In this document: one piece after another, positions 27,648 through 36,737 of the stretch
Numbering within the stretch: the stretch's first letter is position 1
Layout: every line of letters starts with the position of its first letter
Assembly (NCBI RefSeq): GCF_008923185.1
Contig: NZ_WBMT01000007.1
Coordinates: 1-64,000, forward strand
Origin: Actinomadura rudentiformis
GTDB lineage: Bacteria; Actinomycetota; Actinomycetes; Streptosporangiales; Streptosporangiaceae
Direction: 5' to 3'
Length of the DNA: 64,000 nucleotides
Program-made: the position numbers and the translations under genes
Notes under the pieces: generated by a model
Seen by the model: only the letters and a program-made list of their open reading frames with translations
The model's database searches: none
What the model was told of the DNA's origin: nothing

Positions 27648-30260
27648 ATGCTGCCGCGGCGAACCGCCCGCGTGCTGGCCGCCGTGTTGACCATCGGAGT
27701 GCTCGTCGGTGTGCCTTTGCACGCCGACGCGTCCCGGGCGGTCGGTACGGCTGTGCGCACGGCGCAGGGCAAGACGATCCCAGCTCCCAAGGACTACTTC
27801 GGCTTCGCGATGGGCACGACCGGCAGGCTCGCCGGATTCAACAAGATCAAGCAGTACTTCCGGCTGATCGGTGATCGGTCGGACCGGGTCGACTACCAGA
27901 TCGCCGACCGGACCACGATGGGCAACGAATATCCGGTGATGTTCGTCAGCTCGCCCAGGAACCTCCGGAACCTCGGCCAGATCGTGCGGGACAACCAGCG
28001 GCTGGCCGAGCCGCGCGGCATCTCCGAGCAGGAGGCGCGCAGGCTGGCGCACCGGAGCAAGCCGATCTACCTGATCGAGGGCACGCTCCACGCGACCGAG
28101 GTCGGCAACACGCAGGCGCTCGTCGACATCGTGCACCGGTTCGCGACGGAGGACTCGGACTACACCGACGCGGTGCTCGACAACGCCGTGCTGATGGTGA
28201 TCCCGTCGGCGAACCCGGACGGCCAGCACCTGGTGGTCGACCACTTCGACAAGACGGCGGGCACCGCGTACAACCGCGTCTATCCCGACCTCTACCACCG
28301 CTACGTCGGGCACGACAACAACCGCGACTGGTTCATGTTCACGCAGCGGGAGACGCGGACGCGGGTCAGGCTGGAACAGACGTACCGGCCGGTCGTCGGG
28401 CACTACATGCACCAGGCCGGGACGGGCGGGCCGCGGCTGTGGGCTCCTCCGTACGACGAGCCGCTGGGCCACGGGGTCGACCCGATCACGCTGCAGTCGG
28501 CGACGCTTCAGGGCGCGCATGCCGTCCGGGCGCTGACGGCCGAGGGCAAGAAGGGCATCGGGACGGACGACGCGTACGGGATCTTCTGGAACGCCGACGT
28601 CATGGGCTTCTCGACGTTCCTCGGCACGTCGTTGTTCCTGACCGAGATCGCCTCCGCCAAGGACCTCGCGTACCCGTTCACCAGCCCGGATGGCAAACCC
28701 CTCGGCCCGCAGAACATGACGGTGCGCATGATGCAGCCGTACGACCAGTCGACGTGGACGCTGGAGCAGATCGTGGCGTACGCGAAGACCGCCGCGTACG
28801 CGGGCATCGAGAACGTCGCGAAGAACGGCGAGTCGTGGCTGTTCAACAACCTGTACCAGGTCGCGCGCAATGGCGTGGCGCTGCCGGACGTGGTGCCGGG
28901 TGCTCCGTACGCGTACGTCGTGCCGGCGGGTCAGCGTGACCCGTTCGCGGTGCTGGAGATGATGCGGCTGTTCGAGTTCGGGCGGGTCGAGATCGAGCAG
29001 GCGGCGGCGCCGTTCACGGCGGGCGGCAAGAGCTATGCGGCCGGCTCGTACGTGCTGCGGACGCGGCAGCCGCTGGGCCGATGGATCGACCAGCTGCTCA
29101 AGGTCGACAGGTATCCGGAGAAGGCGGCGCGCAAGTGCGCCGACTGCCCGCTGATCATGCCGTACAGCGAGACGACCGACAATGTCGGGCTGCTGCTCGG
29201 CGTGGACGTCGACGCAGTGGACAAGGCGTTCACGGCGCAGCTGCGACGCGTGCAGCGGATCGTCCCGCAGGCTGTGCGGATGCCGAACGTGCCGCGCGGG
29301 GCCTATCTGGTCCCACCGGAGTCGTATGGCGTGGCTCACGTGTTGTCGCGGCTGCAGAAGGCGAACGTGCCGGTTTTCCGGACGGCCGAGAAGTTCGAGG
29401 CCGGCGGGCGTTCGTTCGCGCCGGGCACCGTGATGGTGCCGCCGTCTGCGGCAGCGCGCCAGACGCTGGAGGCGATCTCGGCCACCACCGGACTCCAGGT
29501 GTACGGGACGGACGCGCTGCCGAAGGTGGAGGGCTTCAAGCTGAAGGCGGGAACGCGCGTCGGGCTCGTCCGCGGGGCGAACAACATGCCCGGTGGCTGG
29601 ATGATGTGGATGCTCGACCAGTACGGCATCAACTACAAGGTCGTGAGCGCCGACGACTACGCGGACCTGCCGGGGCGGTACGACACGATCGTGCTGGCCG
29701 ACGGGGTATCCAAGACCACGATCGTCAACGGCCTCGATCCCGCCAAGAACCCGCCGGAGTTCGCGTGGGCGCGCGGCGTGGGCGAGAAGGGCTGGTCCGC
29801 GCTGGCGGACTTCGTCTCCGGCGGAGGCAACCTGGTCGCGATCGGCAGCTCCTCGCTCACCGCGCGCGAACTGCTCGATCTGCCAGTGGAGAACGCCGCT
29901 CCCGCCTCGGTCAACGCCCCGGGCGCCCTCCTGCGCGCCTCGTACAAGCCGACGATCCCGGCCGCCTGGGGCATGCCGGAGAGCTGGCCGGTCTGGTTCA
30001 ACCGGGACGCCGCGTTCAGGATCCAGGGCAAGGCCGACGTCGCCTCCACGTATCCGGACGACGGGGACCTGCTGGCCAGCGGGTACGCCGCCGGCACGTC
30101 GGCGCTGGGCGGCCTGGCCAACATCGCGACCTTCGAGGTCGGCAAGGGCCACGCCACCATCGCCGGAAGCGAGATCACCTTCCGCAGCTGGCCACGTGTG
30201 ACCTGGCCGATCGTCGTCAACTCCATCTACCACGGCCCGTCCACGCCCGGCCGACCGTAA
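27648..30260 (+). CDS. Secreted M14-family zinc carboxypeptidase
   Basis: An 870-residue exported peptidase. The signal peptide begins MLPRRTARVLAAVLTIGVLV; AGGAGACC precedes the ATG. The M14 active site is seen in LIEGTLHATEVGNTQALVDI (zinc HxxE), NPDGQHLVVDHFDKTAG, HDNNRDWFMFTQ (substrate Asn-Arg) and VVGHYMHQAG (third zinc histidine). A long C-terminal region with a GATase-like fold (WALADFVSGGGNLVAIGSSS area) follows, as in large actinobacterial M14 proteins. It probably degrades extracellular peptides. A strong palindrome follows the stop codon. Confidence 0.85.
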   Translation: MLPRRTARVLAAVLTIGVLVGVPLHADASRAVGTAVRTAQGKTIPAPKDYFGFAMGTTGRLAGFNKIKQYFRLIGDRSDRVDYQIADRTTMGNEYPVMFVSSPRNLRNLGQIVRDNQRLAEPRGISEQEARRLAHRSKPIYLIEGTLHATEVGNTQALVDIVHRFATEDSDYTDAVLDNAVLMVIPSANPDGQHLVVDHFDKTAGTAYNRVYPDLYHRYVGHDNNRDWFMFTQRETRTRVRLEQTYRPVVGHYMHQAGTGGPRLWAPPYDEPLGHGVDPITLQSATLQGAHAVRALTAEGKKGIGTDDAYGIFWNADVMGFSTFLGTSLFLTEIASAKDLAYPFTSPDGKPLGPQNMTVRMMQPYDQSTWTLEQIVAYAKTAAYAGIENVAKNGESWLFNNLYQVARNGVALPDVVPGAPYAYVVPAGQRDPFAVLEMMRLFEFGRVEIEQAAAPFTAGGKSYAAGSYVLRTRQPLGRWIDQLLKVDRYPEKAARKCADCPLIMPYSETTDNVGLLLGVDVDAVDKAFTAQLRRVQRIVPQAVRMPNVPRGAYLVPPESYGVAHVLSRLQKANVPVFRTAEKFEAGGRSFAPGTVMVPPSAAARQTLEAISATTGLQVYGTDALPKVEGFKLKAGTRVGLVRGANNMPGGWMMWMLDQYGINYKVVSADDYADLPGRYDTIVLADGVSKTTIVNGLDPAKNPPEFAWARGVGEKGWSALADFVSGGGNLVAIGSSSLTARELLDLPVENAAPASVNAPGALLRASYKPTIPAAWGMPESWPVWFNRDAAFRIQGKADVASTYPDDGDLLASGYAAGTSALGGLANIATFEVGKGHATIAGSEITFRSWPRVTWPIVVNSIYHGPSTPGRP

Positions 30261-30285
30261 CTAGACAAGCGGTCCAATTGTGATG

Positions 30286-30327
30286 GAGCCCACATACATG
30301 CAGGCTTGCCTGCATGTATGTGGGCTC
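30286..30327. promoter_or_regulatory. 42-bp perfect palindrome, operator and/or terminator
   Basis: Two 20-bp arms (left arm GAGCCCACATACATGCAGGC) separated by TT. It lies after the M14 stop and 40 bp before the diiron-type hydrolase start. The central 16 bp, TGCAGGCTTGCCTGCA (30299-30314), match 14 of 16 positions of the palindrome at 32880-32895 next to the MarR gene when read on the other strand, which favours an operator role; the hairpin could also terminate M14 transcription. Confidence 0.65.
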
Positions 30328-30366
30328 TTAGCGTCAAGGTGTCTCCGGACCCCACTGGAGGGCACC

Positions 30367-31263
30367 ATGAGCAAGGCTGCCTCCCGTCCACGGCCTGCGG
30401 TGACACGGCCTGCGATAAAGCCCCGCAACGTGCGGACGCGCCGGATCGCGTTCGAGTATCCGCCCGAGAAGCTGCCCCGCCACTACGTGAACGGTGACCT
30501 GGTGATGAGCCACATCGTCACGGTCCTGTCCTCCCTCTTCCCCGAAGGTGAGGACTACTTCGTCCGGACGGTGCGCAACTACCGCGACCAGATCGACGAC
30601 CCCGAGCTCAAGAGCCAGGTGGCCGGCTTCATCGGCCAGGAGGTGACGCATGGGCGCGAGCACCGCCAGTTCAACGAGCGGCTCGCCTCGTACGGCTATC
30701 CGACCCGGCTCATCGACCGCTTGACCAAATACGGCCTCAGCTTCAACGAGAAGGTCCTGCCCAAGAGCGTCCAGCTTGCCAACACCGCGGCACTGGAGCA
30801 CTACACCGCGACGCTGGCGGAGGTCCTGCTCAGGGACTCCGAGGCGCAGGCGATGTTCGACGTGGACGAGGTCCGCTCGATGTTCCAGTGGCACGCGCTG
30901 GAGGAGAACGAGCACAAGTCCGTGGCGTTCGACGTGTACGAGACCGTCAGCGGCAATCACCGGATCCGCACATGGGTCATGCGCTTCACGACTCTCGGAC
31001 TGCTGGGCACGCTCATCGCCGGCACCGTCCTGTCGCTGCTGCTCGACCGCTCGACCTACAACCCGCTCCGTCTCTTCCCGAGCCTGCGCAAGCTGCCGCG
31101 GTCGCCGTGGCTGCGGCGCGAGGTCATCCGGCAACTTCGCGACTACAACCGGCGCGGCTTCCACCCCGACGACCACGACACCTCCGAGCTGATCGCCGAA
31201 TGGAAGACCCGGCTCTTCGGAACGGACGGAGCCCTGGCCGACCGCATGAAGGGAGCCGTCTGA
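30367..31263 (+). CDS. Predicted metal-dependent hydrolase (PF10118 type)
   Basis: A 298-residue protein with two ExxH-type pairs, GQEVTHGREHRQFN and HALEENEHKSVAFDVY, plus AALEHYTATLAEVLL, the pattern of the ferritin-like, probably diiron PF10118 family. One hydrophobic segment (LGLLGTLIAGTVLSLLL) near residue 210 suggests membrane attachment. Catalytic reaction unknown for most members. The ATG at 30367 is used instead of an upstream GTG whose codons run through the palindrome at 30286. Confidence 0.8.
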   Translation: MSKAASRPRPAVTRPAIKPRNVRTRRIAFEYPPEKLPRHYVNGDLVMSHIVTVLSSLFPEGEDYFVRTVRNYRDQIDDPELKSQVAGFIGQEVTHGREHRQFNERLASYGYPTRLIDRLTKYGLSFNEKVLPKSVQLANTAALEHYTATLAEVLLRDSEAQAMFDVDEVRSMFQWHALEENEHKSVAFDVYETVSGNHRIRTWVMRFTTLGLLGTLIAGTVLSLLLDRSTYNPLRLFPSLRKLPRSPWLRREVIRQLRDYNRRGFHPDDHDTSELIAEWKTRLFGTDGALADRMKGAV

Positions 31264-31361
31264 CCGGCGCTTTCAAGAAAATCACCGCGGAGCGATGAGT
31301 TGAGGCGGAGCGCTGTCTCTCTTCCTACCGACAGAACACCTCTGAACGGGAGGCAAGGAAG

Positions 31362-31943
31362 ATGCGCAAGCTGATCGTCTGCAACCTGATCTCGCTCGAC
31401 GGCTGCTACACGGGTCCGGGCGACGACGTCATGGCGATGCCGTTCGACCATGGCTTCGACGACTACAACGCCGAGCGCCTCCGCGCCGCCGACACGATGT
31501 TGCTGGGACGCACGACCTTCGAGGGTTTCCGTGACTACTGGCCGCCGGTCGCCGACAACACCGACGCAGCGCCGGTGGAACGTGAGATCTCGCGCCTCAC
31601 CAGCGACATCGACAAGGTCGTGGTGTCCGACGCCCTGACCGCCGACCAGACCGGCGCATGGCACAACACCCAGATCGTTCCTCGCGCCGACGCCCACAAG
31701 CACCTCACCGAACTCAAGAACGGGCCGGGCCGCGACATCCTGGTCTTCGGCAGCCACATCCTGTGGAAAGACCTCCTGGCCCACGGCCTGGTCGACGAAC
31801 TCCACCTGATGATCGGCCCCGGCATCGTGGGCGACGGCGTTCGCATGTTCGAGACCCGTCCGCCAGCCTCGTTCCAGCTCGTGGAAACCCGAACCTGGGA
31901 GGGCTCCAGCCTCCTCCTCACCCGCTACGCCGTTTCCTCCTGA
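31362..31943 (+). CDS. Dihydrofolate reductase-family (RibD C-terminal-like) protein
   Basis: A 193-residue protein: MRKLIVCNLISLDGCYTGPG, ADTMLLGRTTFEGFRDYWPP and DILVFGSHILWKDLLAHGLV followed by DELHLMIGPGIVGDG are the cofactor and substrate segments of the RibD-C/DHFR superfamily, common in actinobacteria as stand-alone reductases of unknown substrate. A GGGAGGCAAGGAAG site precedes the ATG. It follows the PF10118 gene by about 100 bp and is followed by a hairpin. Confidence 0.85.
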   Translation: MRKLIVCNLISLDGCYTGPGDDVMAMPFDHGFDDYNAERLRAADTMLLGRTTFEGFRDYWPPVADNTDAAPVEREISRLTSDIDKVVVSDALTADQTGAWHNTQIVPRADAHKHLTELKNGPGRDILVFGSHILWKDLLAHGLVDELHLMIGPGIVGDGVRMFETRPPASFQLVETRTWEGSSLLLTRYAVSS

Positions 31944-31953
31944 CGGGCGTCGT

Positions 31954-32013
31954 TCTCCCGGCTGCCAGGTCCCGATCAGCCACATTCTGGCCAAGGACCT
32001 GGCAGCCGGGAGA
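31954..32013 (+). terminator. Hairpin downstream of the DHFR-family gene
   Basis: TCTCCCGGCTGCCAGGTCC at 31954-31972 pairs perfectly with 31995-32013 (19-bp arms, 22-nt loop), beginning 11 bp after the stop codon. There is no U-run, as is usual in high-GC actinobacteria. Confidence 0.65.
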
Positions 32014-32100
32014 CCGTCGGCCAGGCAGCCGCCAGTGCAGCCAGAACCTCAGCGAAGGACGGAGCCGCTCCCCCGACGACCCGGATCGCGCCGGAAGTTT

Positions 32101-32201
32101 GGCGTGCCGAGCCGAAGCCGATAGGCGTGGCGCCAAGCCGAAGCCCTGAGGCGTGGCGCCGAGCCGAAGCCCTGAGGCATGGTGCCGAGCCGAAGTCCTG
32201 G
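32101..32201. repeat. 26-bp tandem repeat in intergenic region
   Basis: Four imperfect copies of GGCGTGGCGCCGAGCCGAAG-type units, 26 bp each except a 23-bp first copy. They lie between the DHFR-family gene and the convergent MarR gene. No gene is convincing in 32014-32339. Confidence 0.75.
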
Positions 32202-32339
32202 GTGGCGCTGATCGTGCGGCTCAGCTGAGTGCCATGTCGGCGAGGAGGCCGGCGATGCTCTCACCTTCGTCCAGCTCGTCATCGATCTTCACGACAGTAC
32301 GATCACGACGGTGTTGAGATCGATCTCGGAACTGCTCGT

Positions 32340-32825
32340 CTAGGTGTCCTTGGCCAGGCCACGTTCCCGCAGCTCGGCCAGGGAGTCGACGTACTTGATC
32401 ATCAGCCGGGCGAACTCCAGCCGCTCCTGCTCGGGCCAGTCGGCCGTGATGTATTCGAACGCCGAACGCTGGTGCTTGCGGAAGCGGTCCATGAGTTCGG
32501 CGCCCTGGGGACTGAGCTGGAGAACCGTACGCCGGCCGTCCTGCTGGGATGCGGCACGAATGAGGTAGCCGGCCTTGATGTTGTCGGTGACCATGCGGCT
32601 GGCGACCGAGGGGTCCACGGCCAGAAGCTCGGCGACCGCACCGACGGTGATCTCCTTGTCCGAGTCCCTCGTGTGCTCCAGAACGAGGTTGAGGACGAGG
32701 GACCGGCTGAGGTCCTTGGCCGATATCGGATTCTCGACCTCCAGCAACGCGGTGCGCCGGAGCTTGGAGAACGCCGGGCCGACAGCGTCCAGGAGCTCGT
32801 CTGCCGTCCTTGGCTCACTCGTCAT
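32340..32825 (-). CDS. MarR-family regulator
   Basis: A 161-residue winged-helix regulator. VGAVAELLAVDPSVASRMVT is the recognition helix pair and ASQQDGRRTVLQLSPQGAEL the wing, both standard for MarR proteins. It is divergent from the NmrA-like gene; the 98-bp gap contains the TGCATGCAAGCATGCA palindrome. The start at 32825 is preferred over an in-frame ATG at 32888 that lies inside the palindrome. Confidence 0.9.
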   Translation of the reverse strand: MTSEPRTADELLDAVGPAFSKLRRTALLEVENPISAKDLSRSLVLNLVLEHTRDSDKEITVGAVAELLAVDPSVASRMVTDNIKAGYLIRAASQQDGRRTVLQLSPQGAELMDRFRKHQRSAFEYITADWPEQERLEFARLMIKYVDSLAELRERGLAKDT

Positions 32826-32879
32826 GTGCTCATCGTATATCCGTGGCCTCCAGAAGACATGTGTTGACTCGAAGATATA

Positions 32880-32895
32880 TGCATGCAAGCATGCA
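32880..32895. promoter_or_regulatory. MarR operator candidate
   Basis: TGCATGCAAGCATGCA is a palindrome inside a longer imperfect one (ATATATGC ... GCACATGTATA), midway between the MarR and NmrA-like start codons. A near-identical palindrome lies at 30299-30314. Confidence 0.7.
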
Positions 32896-32923
32896 CATGT
32901 ATACGAGCAACTAGGAGACCTCC

Positions 32924-33736
32924 ATGACCATCCTGGTCACCGGCGCCCGCGGCAAGATCGGCCAAGGCGTGATCGATCGCCTCAAGGCCGCCGGGCACCC
33001 CGTGCGCGTCGCGAGTGCCGAGCCTTCCGGCGCCGGCGTGATCGAGCTCAAGCTCACCCGACCCGAGACGTTCGAGGCTGCGCTGCGCGGAGTCGACCAG
33101 GTGTTCCTCTACCCCGAGCCGGACGGCATCGACGCGTTCGTCAAGACCGCCGAGGCCGCGGGCGTCAGTCACATCGTCCTTCTGTCGTCATCCTCGGTGC
33201 TCGGTCCCGACGCCGAAACCGACCCGTTGGCCTTCCACAGCCTCGCCGTAGAGCGCGCCCTGAAAGCGTCCAACCTCAGCTGCACGTTCCTGCGACCCGA
33301 CGCGTTCGCCAGCAATGCCCTCGGCTGGGCCTACTTCATCGGCCAGAACATGCCGATCCAGCTCGCCTACCCGGACGCGAACATCGCGCCCATCCACCCC
33401 GACGACATCGCGGACATCGCCGTCGCCGCCCTGACCGGCGACGCGCTCAGGGGTCGTTCCGTCACCCTCACCGGCGCGCACTCGCTCACCTTCCGCGAGC
33501 AACTCGCCGTCCTGTCGAACGTCCTCGACCGCGAGATCCCGGTCGAGAAGATCAGCCACGCCGAGGCCGAGCGGCAGATGAGCCGCTACATGCCCGCCCC
33601 GGTGGTCAACTCCCTGCTCGCCCTCTGGGCCGCCGCCACCGAACCCGCCGTCATCGCCGACACCACCGAGACCCTCCTGGGCAAGCCTGCCCGCACGTTC
33701 GAGCAATGGGCCCGGGAGAACGCCGCCGCCTTCTGA
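32924..33736 (+). CDS. NAD(P)H-binding NmrA-like oxidoreductase
   Basis: A 270-residue Rossmann protein: MTILVTGARGKIGQGVIDRL is the nucleotide site, VSHIVLLSSSSVLGPDAETD the core strand, and IHPDDIADIAVAALTGDALR the late conserved motif of NmrA/QOR2-type proteins. Such proteins act as quinone reductases or redox sensors. AGGAGACCTCC precedes the ATG. It is divergent from the MarR gene and 7 bp upstream of another MarR-like gene, so a redox- or quinone-responsive unit is plausible. Confidence 0.85.
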   Translation: MTILVTGARGKIGQGVIDRLKAAGHPVRVASAEPSGAGVIELKLTRPETFEAALRGVDQVFLYPEPDGIDAFVKTAEAAGVSHIVLLSSSSVLGPDAETDPLAFHSLAVERALKASNLSCTFLRPDAFASNALGWAYFIGQNMPIQLAYPDANIAPIHPDDIADIAVAALTGDALRGRSVTLTGAHSLTFREQLAVLSNVLDREIPVEKISHAEAERQMSRYMPAPVVNSLLALWAAATEPAVIADTTETLLGKPARTFEQWARENAAAF

Positions 33737-33743
33737 GGAAAAA

Positions 33744-34163
33744 ATGAAACCCATCGGATACTGGCTCAATCGCACCGACAGCGCGATCACCCGGTACATG
33801 GACGACATGCTGGACGACTTCGGCCTCACCCGAGTCGTCTGGCAGGTCCTCAACTCCATCAAGGACGAGACCTCCGACACCGAACTCTTCTCGCTCCTCC
33901 AAGCGAACGCCGACGTCCAGACCCTGCAGGCCGCCATCGACACCACGCTGGCCAATCATTGGGCGACACGCCCCAGCCCGGACCGGCTGAGCCTCACCCC
34001 CAATGGCCGTGCCCACCTGGCGCAGGTCGCTGAGCACGTCGACGCTTTCCGTGAACGCTCCATGGCAGGCATCTCTCAAGCCGACTACCGCACCACGATC
34101 AGCGTCCTAGAACGAATGACACACAACCTAGAATCAGAAGCTCCCAATAAGCCCGCACCATGA
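33744..34163 (+). CDS. MarR-like winged-helix protein
   Basis: A 139-residue protein starting MKPIGYWLNRTDSAITRYMD, with the helical dimer part of MarR proteins and a winged-helix region (LQAAIDTTLANHWATRPSPD then RLSLTPNGRAHLAQVAEHVD). It begins 7 bp after the NmrA-like gene with GAGGAAAA as ribosome site, so the two form an operon. Recognition-helix residues are less typical than in the divergent MarR, so it may be a modulator. Confidence 0.75.
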   Translation: MKPIGYWLNRTDSAITRYMDDMLDDFGLTRVVWQVLNSIKDETSDTELFSLLQANADVQTLQAAIDTTLANHWATRPSPDRLSLTPNGRAHLAQVAEHVDAFRERSMAGISQADYRTTISVLERMTHNLESEAPNKPAP

Positions 34164-34193
34164 CCGGCCCGCGGCCTCAATCACCGATCTATG

Positions 34194-34724
34194 TCACTTC
34201 CAGCCGCTCCACGCTTGCTCAGTCTTGAGACCGAGCCAAACGTCCATCCAGAGCTTGGTGCGACCACTGACCGGCTGAAGCCTCCAGGCCCGGTGGAACT
34301 CGTGTGACTTGCCACTCCCGCAGACCGAATTGACGATAAGGTCACGCCGCTGGCCACCCACGACGGGCTCCTCGAACCGGTCCGGAAAGCCGCCCTTGTT
34401 GGTGCCGTGCGAGCGTCCCTGGCCGAGCAAGACCTCCTCATAGTGCAGTCTCGCCTGGACACAGCCCCTTCCCGTGCTGGTCACCGCGCCCCACACCTTC
34501 AACGACGACTCACCAGTGAACCTGTAGTCCCACTCGATCACGCCACGCAACGTGCCGCCCTTGACTTGCACATCCACGTTCCGGCGACCAGCGTAAGGCG
34601 CGACCCCGCCGCCCTGGTCCTTGACCGGCGCCTCTCTTCGCGGTGCCCCCTCAGCCCCTGCCGTCAACAACGCCCCAGTGATGATCGCCACCGCTGCCGC
34701 ACCACACATCGTGAGCTTCTTCAT
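34194..34724 (-). CDS. Secreted hypothetical protein
   Basis: A 176-residue exported protein (signal peptide MKKLTMCGAAAVAIITGALL, cleavage near TAGAEGAP). The mature part is beta-rich with two cysteines (RGCVQARLHYEEVL, NSVCGSGKSHEFHRAW) that could form a disulfide. No family recognised. It lies just outside the second IS630 element and converges on the MarR-like gene. Confidence 0.6.
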   Translation of the reverse strand: MKKLTMCGAAAVAIITGALLTAGAEGAPRREAPVKDQGGGVAPYAGRRNVDVQVKGGTLRGVIEWDYRFTGESSLKVWGAVTSTGRGCVQARLHYEEVLLGQGRSHGTNKGGFPDRFEEPVVGGQRRDLIVNSVCGSGKSHEFHRAWRLQPVSGRTKLWMDVWLGLKTEQAWSGWK

Positions 34725-34844
34725 CCATTCCGTCCACAAATCATCATGGTCCGGAAAGTTAATCGGCATGAAGAATGGCGGGCCAGGGTCCAACGGCCCC
34801 AAATGGGACCCCAGCCGGAGTGAGGCCCCCATCGCCGCCCGCCT

Positions 34845-34867
34845 GGGCCCTAGTGTCTCGTGATTCC
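34845..34867. repeat. IS630 (second copy) terminal inverted repeat, left, with target flank
   Basis: GGGCCC target bases, then TA, then GTGTCTCGTGATTCC of the element. Identical in reverse complement to 36758-36780. Confidence 0.9.
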
Positions 34868-34906
34868 GCCAGCGTTACTTGATCTTGTGTGGTTCGATCT
34901 ATCGGC

Positions 34907-36001
34907 ATGGAGATCTCGGTGGAACGGGCCGCCGAGCTGCGGGAGTTGGTGAACAGCCGGGACGTGCCCGCTGACATCGCGACGCGGGCTCGTATCGTCC
35001 TGTGGTCCGGCGATGGCCGTCGGCGCAAAGACATTGCCGAGTTGCTCGGGGTCTCGCTGCCGACGGTCGACGGTTGGAAAACTCGGTATGCCGAGCGTGG
35101 CGTGGCCGGGCTGGAAGGCGACCGGCCCGGTGGGCCCCGGGAACAAGTACCGGCCCGAGTGCGGGCCCGCGTCATCGCGCTGACACGTATGACGCCACCG
35201 GACGGCACGGGTCTTTCGCACTGGTCCACGCGGGAGTTGGCGAAGTATCTGAAGCGGACCGAGAACATCTCGGTGTCCTGGCATTACATCGCGCGCATCT
35301 GGCGGGAGCAGAGCCTGAAGCCGCACCGGTCCGGCACTTTCAAGATTTCCAAAGATCCCGCGTTCGCGGCGAAGGTGGCCGATGTGATCGGCCTGTATCT
35401 GGCCCCGCCGGGCGGCGCGGTGGTCCTCTCCATCGACGAGAAGACGCGGATCCAGGCACTGGACCGCACCCAGCCGGTGCTGCCGGTCGCCTTCGCGGCG
35501 AGCGAGAAACGCACCGCCGACTACGTCCGGCACGGCACCACAAACCTGTTCGCCGCCCTGAACGTGGCCACCGGCGAAGTGCTTGGCGAGTGCAAGCCGA
35601 CCCGGAACGGCAAGGACTTCCTGGCCTTCCTCAAGAAGGCAGTGAAACCGCACGCTGGGAAGGAGATCCATGTCGTCCTGGACAACCTCTCGACACACAC
35701 CACTCCGGCGGTCAAGGAGTGGCTGGTCAAGAACCCGCACGTCCACTTCCACTTCACTCCCATCGGCTCGTCGTGGCTGAACCAGATCGAGATCTGGCTC
35801 GGAATCCTCACCCGGCAGTCGATCCGCCGCAGCACGTCCTCCAGCGTCAACGTCCTGATCAAGCAGATCCGCGACTACATCAACTCCTGGAACGAGAACG
35901 CGAAACCGTTCACCTGGACCGCGACCGCCGGCGAGGTCCTCGCGAAGGTCCGTCTCGTCGCCACCAACGTGCGAAAACTCGTCAATAACAACTCGAACTG
36001 A
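34907..36001 (+). CDS. IS630-family transposase
   Basis: A 364-residue intact transposase. The N-terminal helix-turn-helix is RKDIAELLGVSLPTVDGWKT, a second DNA-binding region contains WSTRELAKYLKRTENISVSW, and the DDE catalytic core shows LSIDEKTRIQALDRTQPVLP (first Asp), HVVLDNLSTHTTPAV (second Asp) and SSWLNQIEIWLGILTRQSIR (Glu). IS630 enzymes cut and paste into TA. The start could also be GTG/ATG at 34889. The stop lies three bases before a CACTAG that resembles the end of the terminal repeat. Confidence 0.95.
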   Translation: MEISVERAAELRELVNSRDVPADIATRARIVLWSGDGRRRKDIAELLGVSLPTVDGWKTRYAERGVAGLEGDRPGGPREQVPARVRARVIALTRMTPPDGTGLSHWSTRELAKYLKRTENISVSWHYIARIWREQSLKPHRSGTFKISKDPAFAAKVADVIGLYLAPPGGAVVLSIDEKTRIQALDRTQPVLPVAFAASEKRTADYVRHGTTNLFAALNVATGEVLGECKPTRNGKDFLAFLKKAVKPHAGKEIHVVLDNLSTHTTPAVKEWLVKNPHVHFHFTPIGSSWLNQIEIWLGILTRQSIRRSTSSSVNVLIKQIRDYINSWNENAKPFTWTATAGEVLAKVRLVATNVRKLVNNNSN

Positions 36002-36053
36002 CACTAGATCGCATTGGTTTAGCGCGATCAAATTTAGAAAGCGAGGTGCGCCG

Positions 36054-36737
36054 ATGGCCGTTCTCACCGAGTGCGAGACCCGCCTGCTGGCGATGCACGG
36101 ACAGCTGACGGAAAATCCGCACGTGCAGATTTTCTCTGCCAAGCCGGGTCAGATTATCGAAGAATATGGCGACGTCCGGGAGGCTTTTGAAAAGATCTCC
36201 ATATGGCACGGAATCTCCCTGGATCATTCTCTCCAGCGATGCTTCGTCCGATTTAATTGGTTCTCCAGTCATTGGCGGATCGAGCGCCCAGGGATCCAGT
36301 TGACAGGCGAGTTCACCATTCGCCATATCCTCACATCCATGAACGCCAACGCGCCGGACATCGATTGGGGAGAAACCCCGTTTGAGCGGCAACTCTATTC
36401 CGAGCTCCGCGTCATCGATCACCACCCCGGGAGCGGGACGGGAACATTTGCAGCGCTACGCATAAAACCCGATATGCCACTACCGGAGGTCTGGTTTCAC
36501 GACTTCCGCATTGGGGCATTCAAAATGGACATCGATTACTGCGATTACCTGGCCGCACTGACCATCACCAAGGGAACCTCCGGCTGGCACTACCTTTTCT
36601 GTGATGTTTCACTCGGTGACCGTGAATTCAGGCACATTGCCAGTAAACTCGAAGACATGCTTACCGTGTTCTCAGAACTGTTTCCTGAGTATGAATACGC
36701 ACCCCTAAGAGAACGTCTGGACGAACGGCTCCGCTAG
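36054..36737 (+). CDS. Passenger protein of the second IS630 element
   Basis: A 227-residue soluble protein with GCGAGGTG as ribosome site. By eye the coding sequence is more AT-rich than the surroundings, a sign of foreign origin. The C-terminal part (DYCDYLAALTITKGTSGWHY followed by LFCDVSLGD) resembles uncharacterised SMI1/KNR4-neighbourhood proteins of actinobacteria, but I cannot assign a function. Its TAG stop (36735-36737) is formed with the TA and first base of an internal copy of the terminal repeat. It lies inside the element bounded by the preserved GGGCCC flanks. Confidence 0.65.
   Translation: MAVLTECETRLLAMHGQLTENPHVQIFSAKPGQIIEEYGDVREAFEKISIWHGISLDHSLQRCFVRFNWFSSHWRIERPGIQLTGEFTIRHILTSMNANAPDIDWGETPFERQLYSELRVIDHHPGSGTGTFAALRIKPDMPLPEVWFHDFRIGAFKMDIDYCDYLAALTITKGTSGWHYLFCDVSLGDREFRHIASKLEDMLTVFSELFPEYEYAPLRERLDERLR

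Noticed and set aside
27618..30233. 871-codon open frame opposite the M14 peptidase
   Set aside because: Antisense shadow; the plus strand encodes clear M14 catalytic motifs and a signal peptide.
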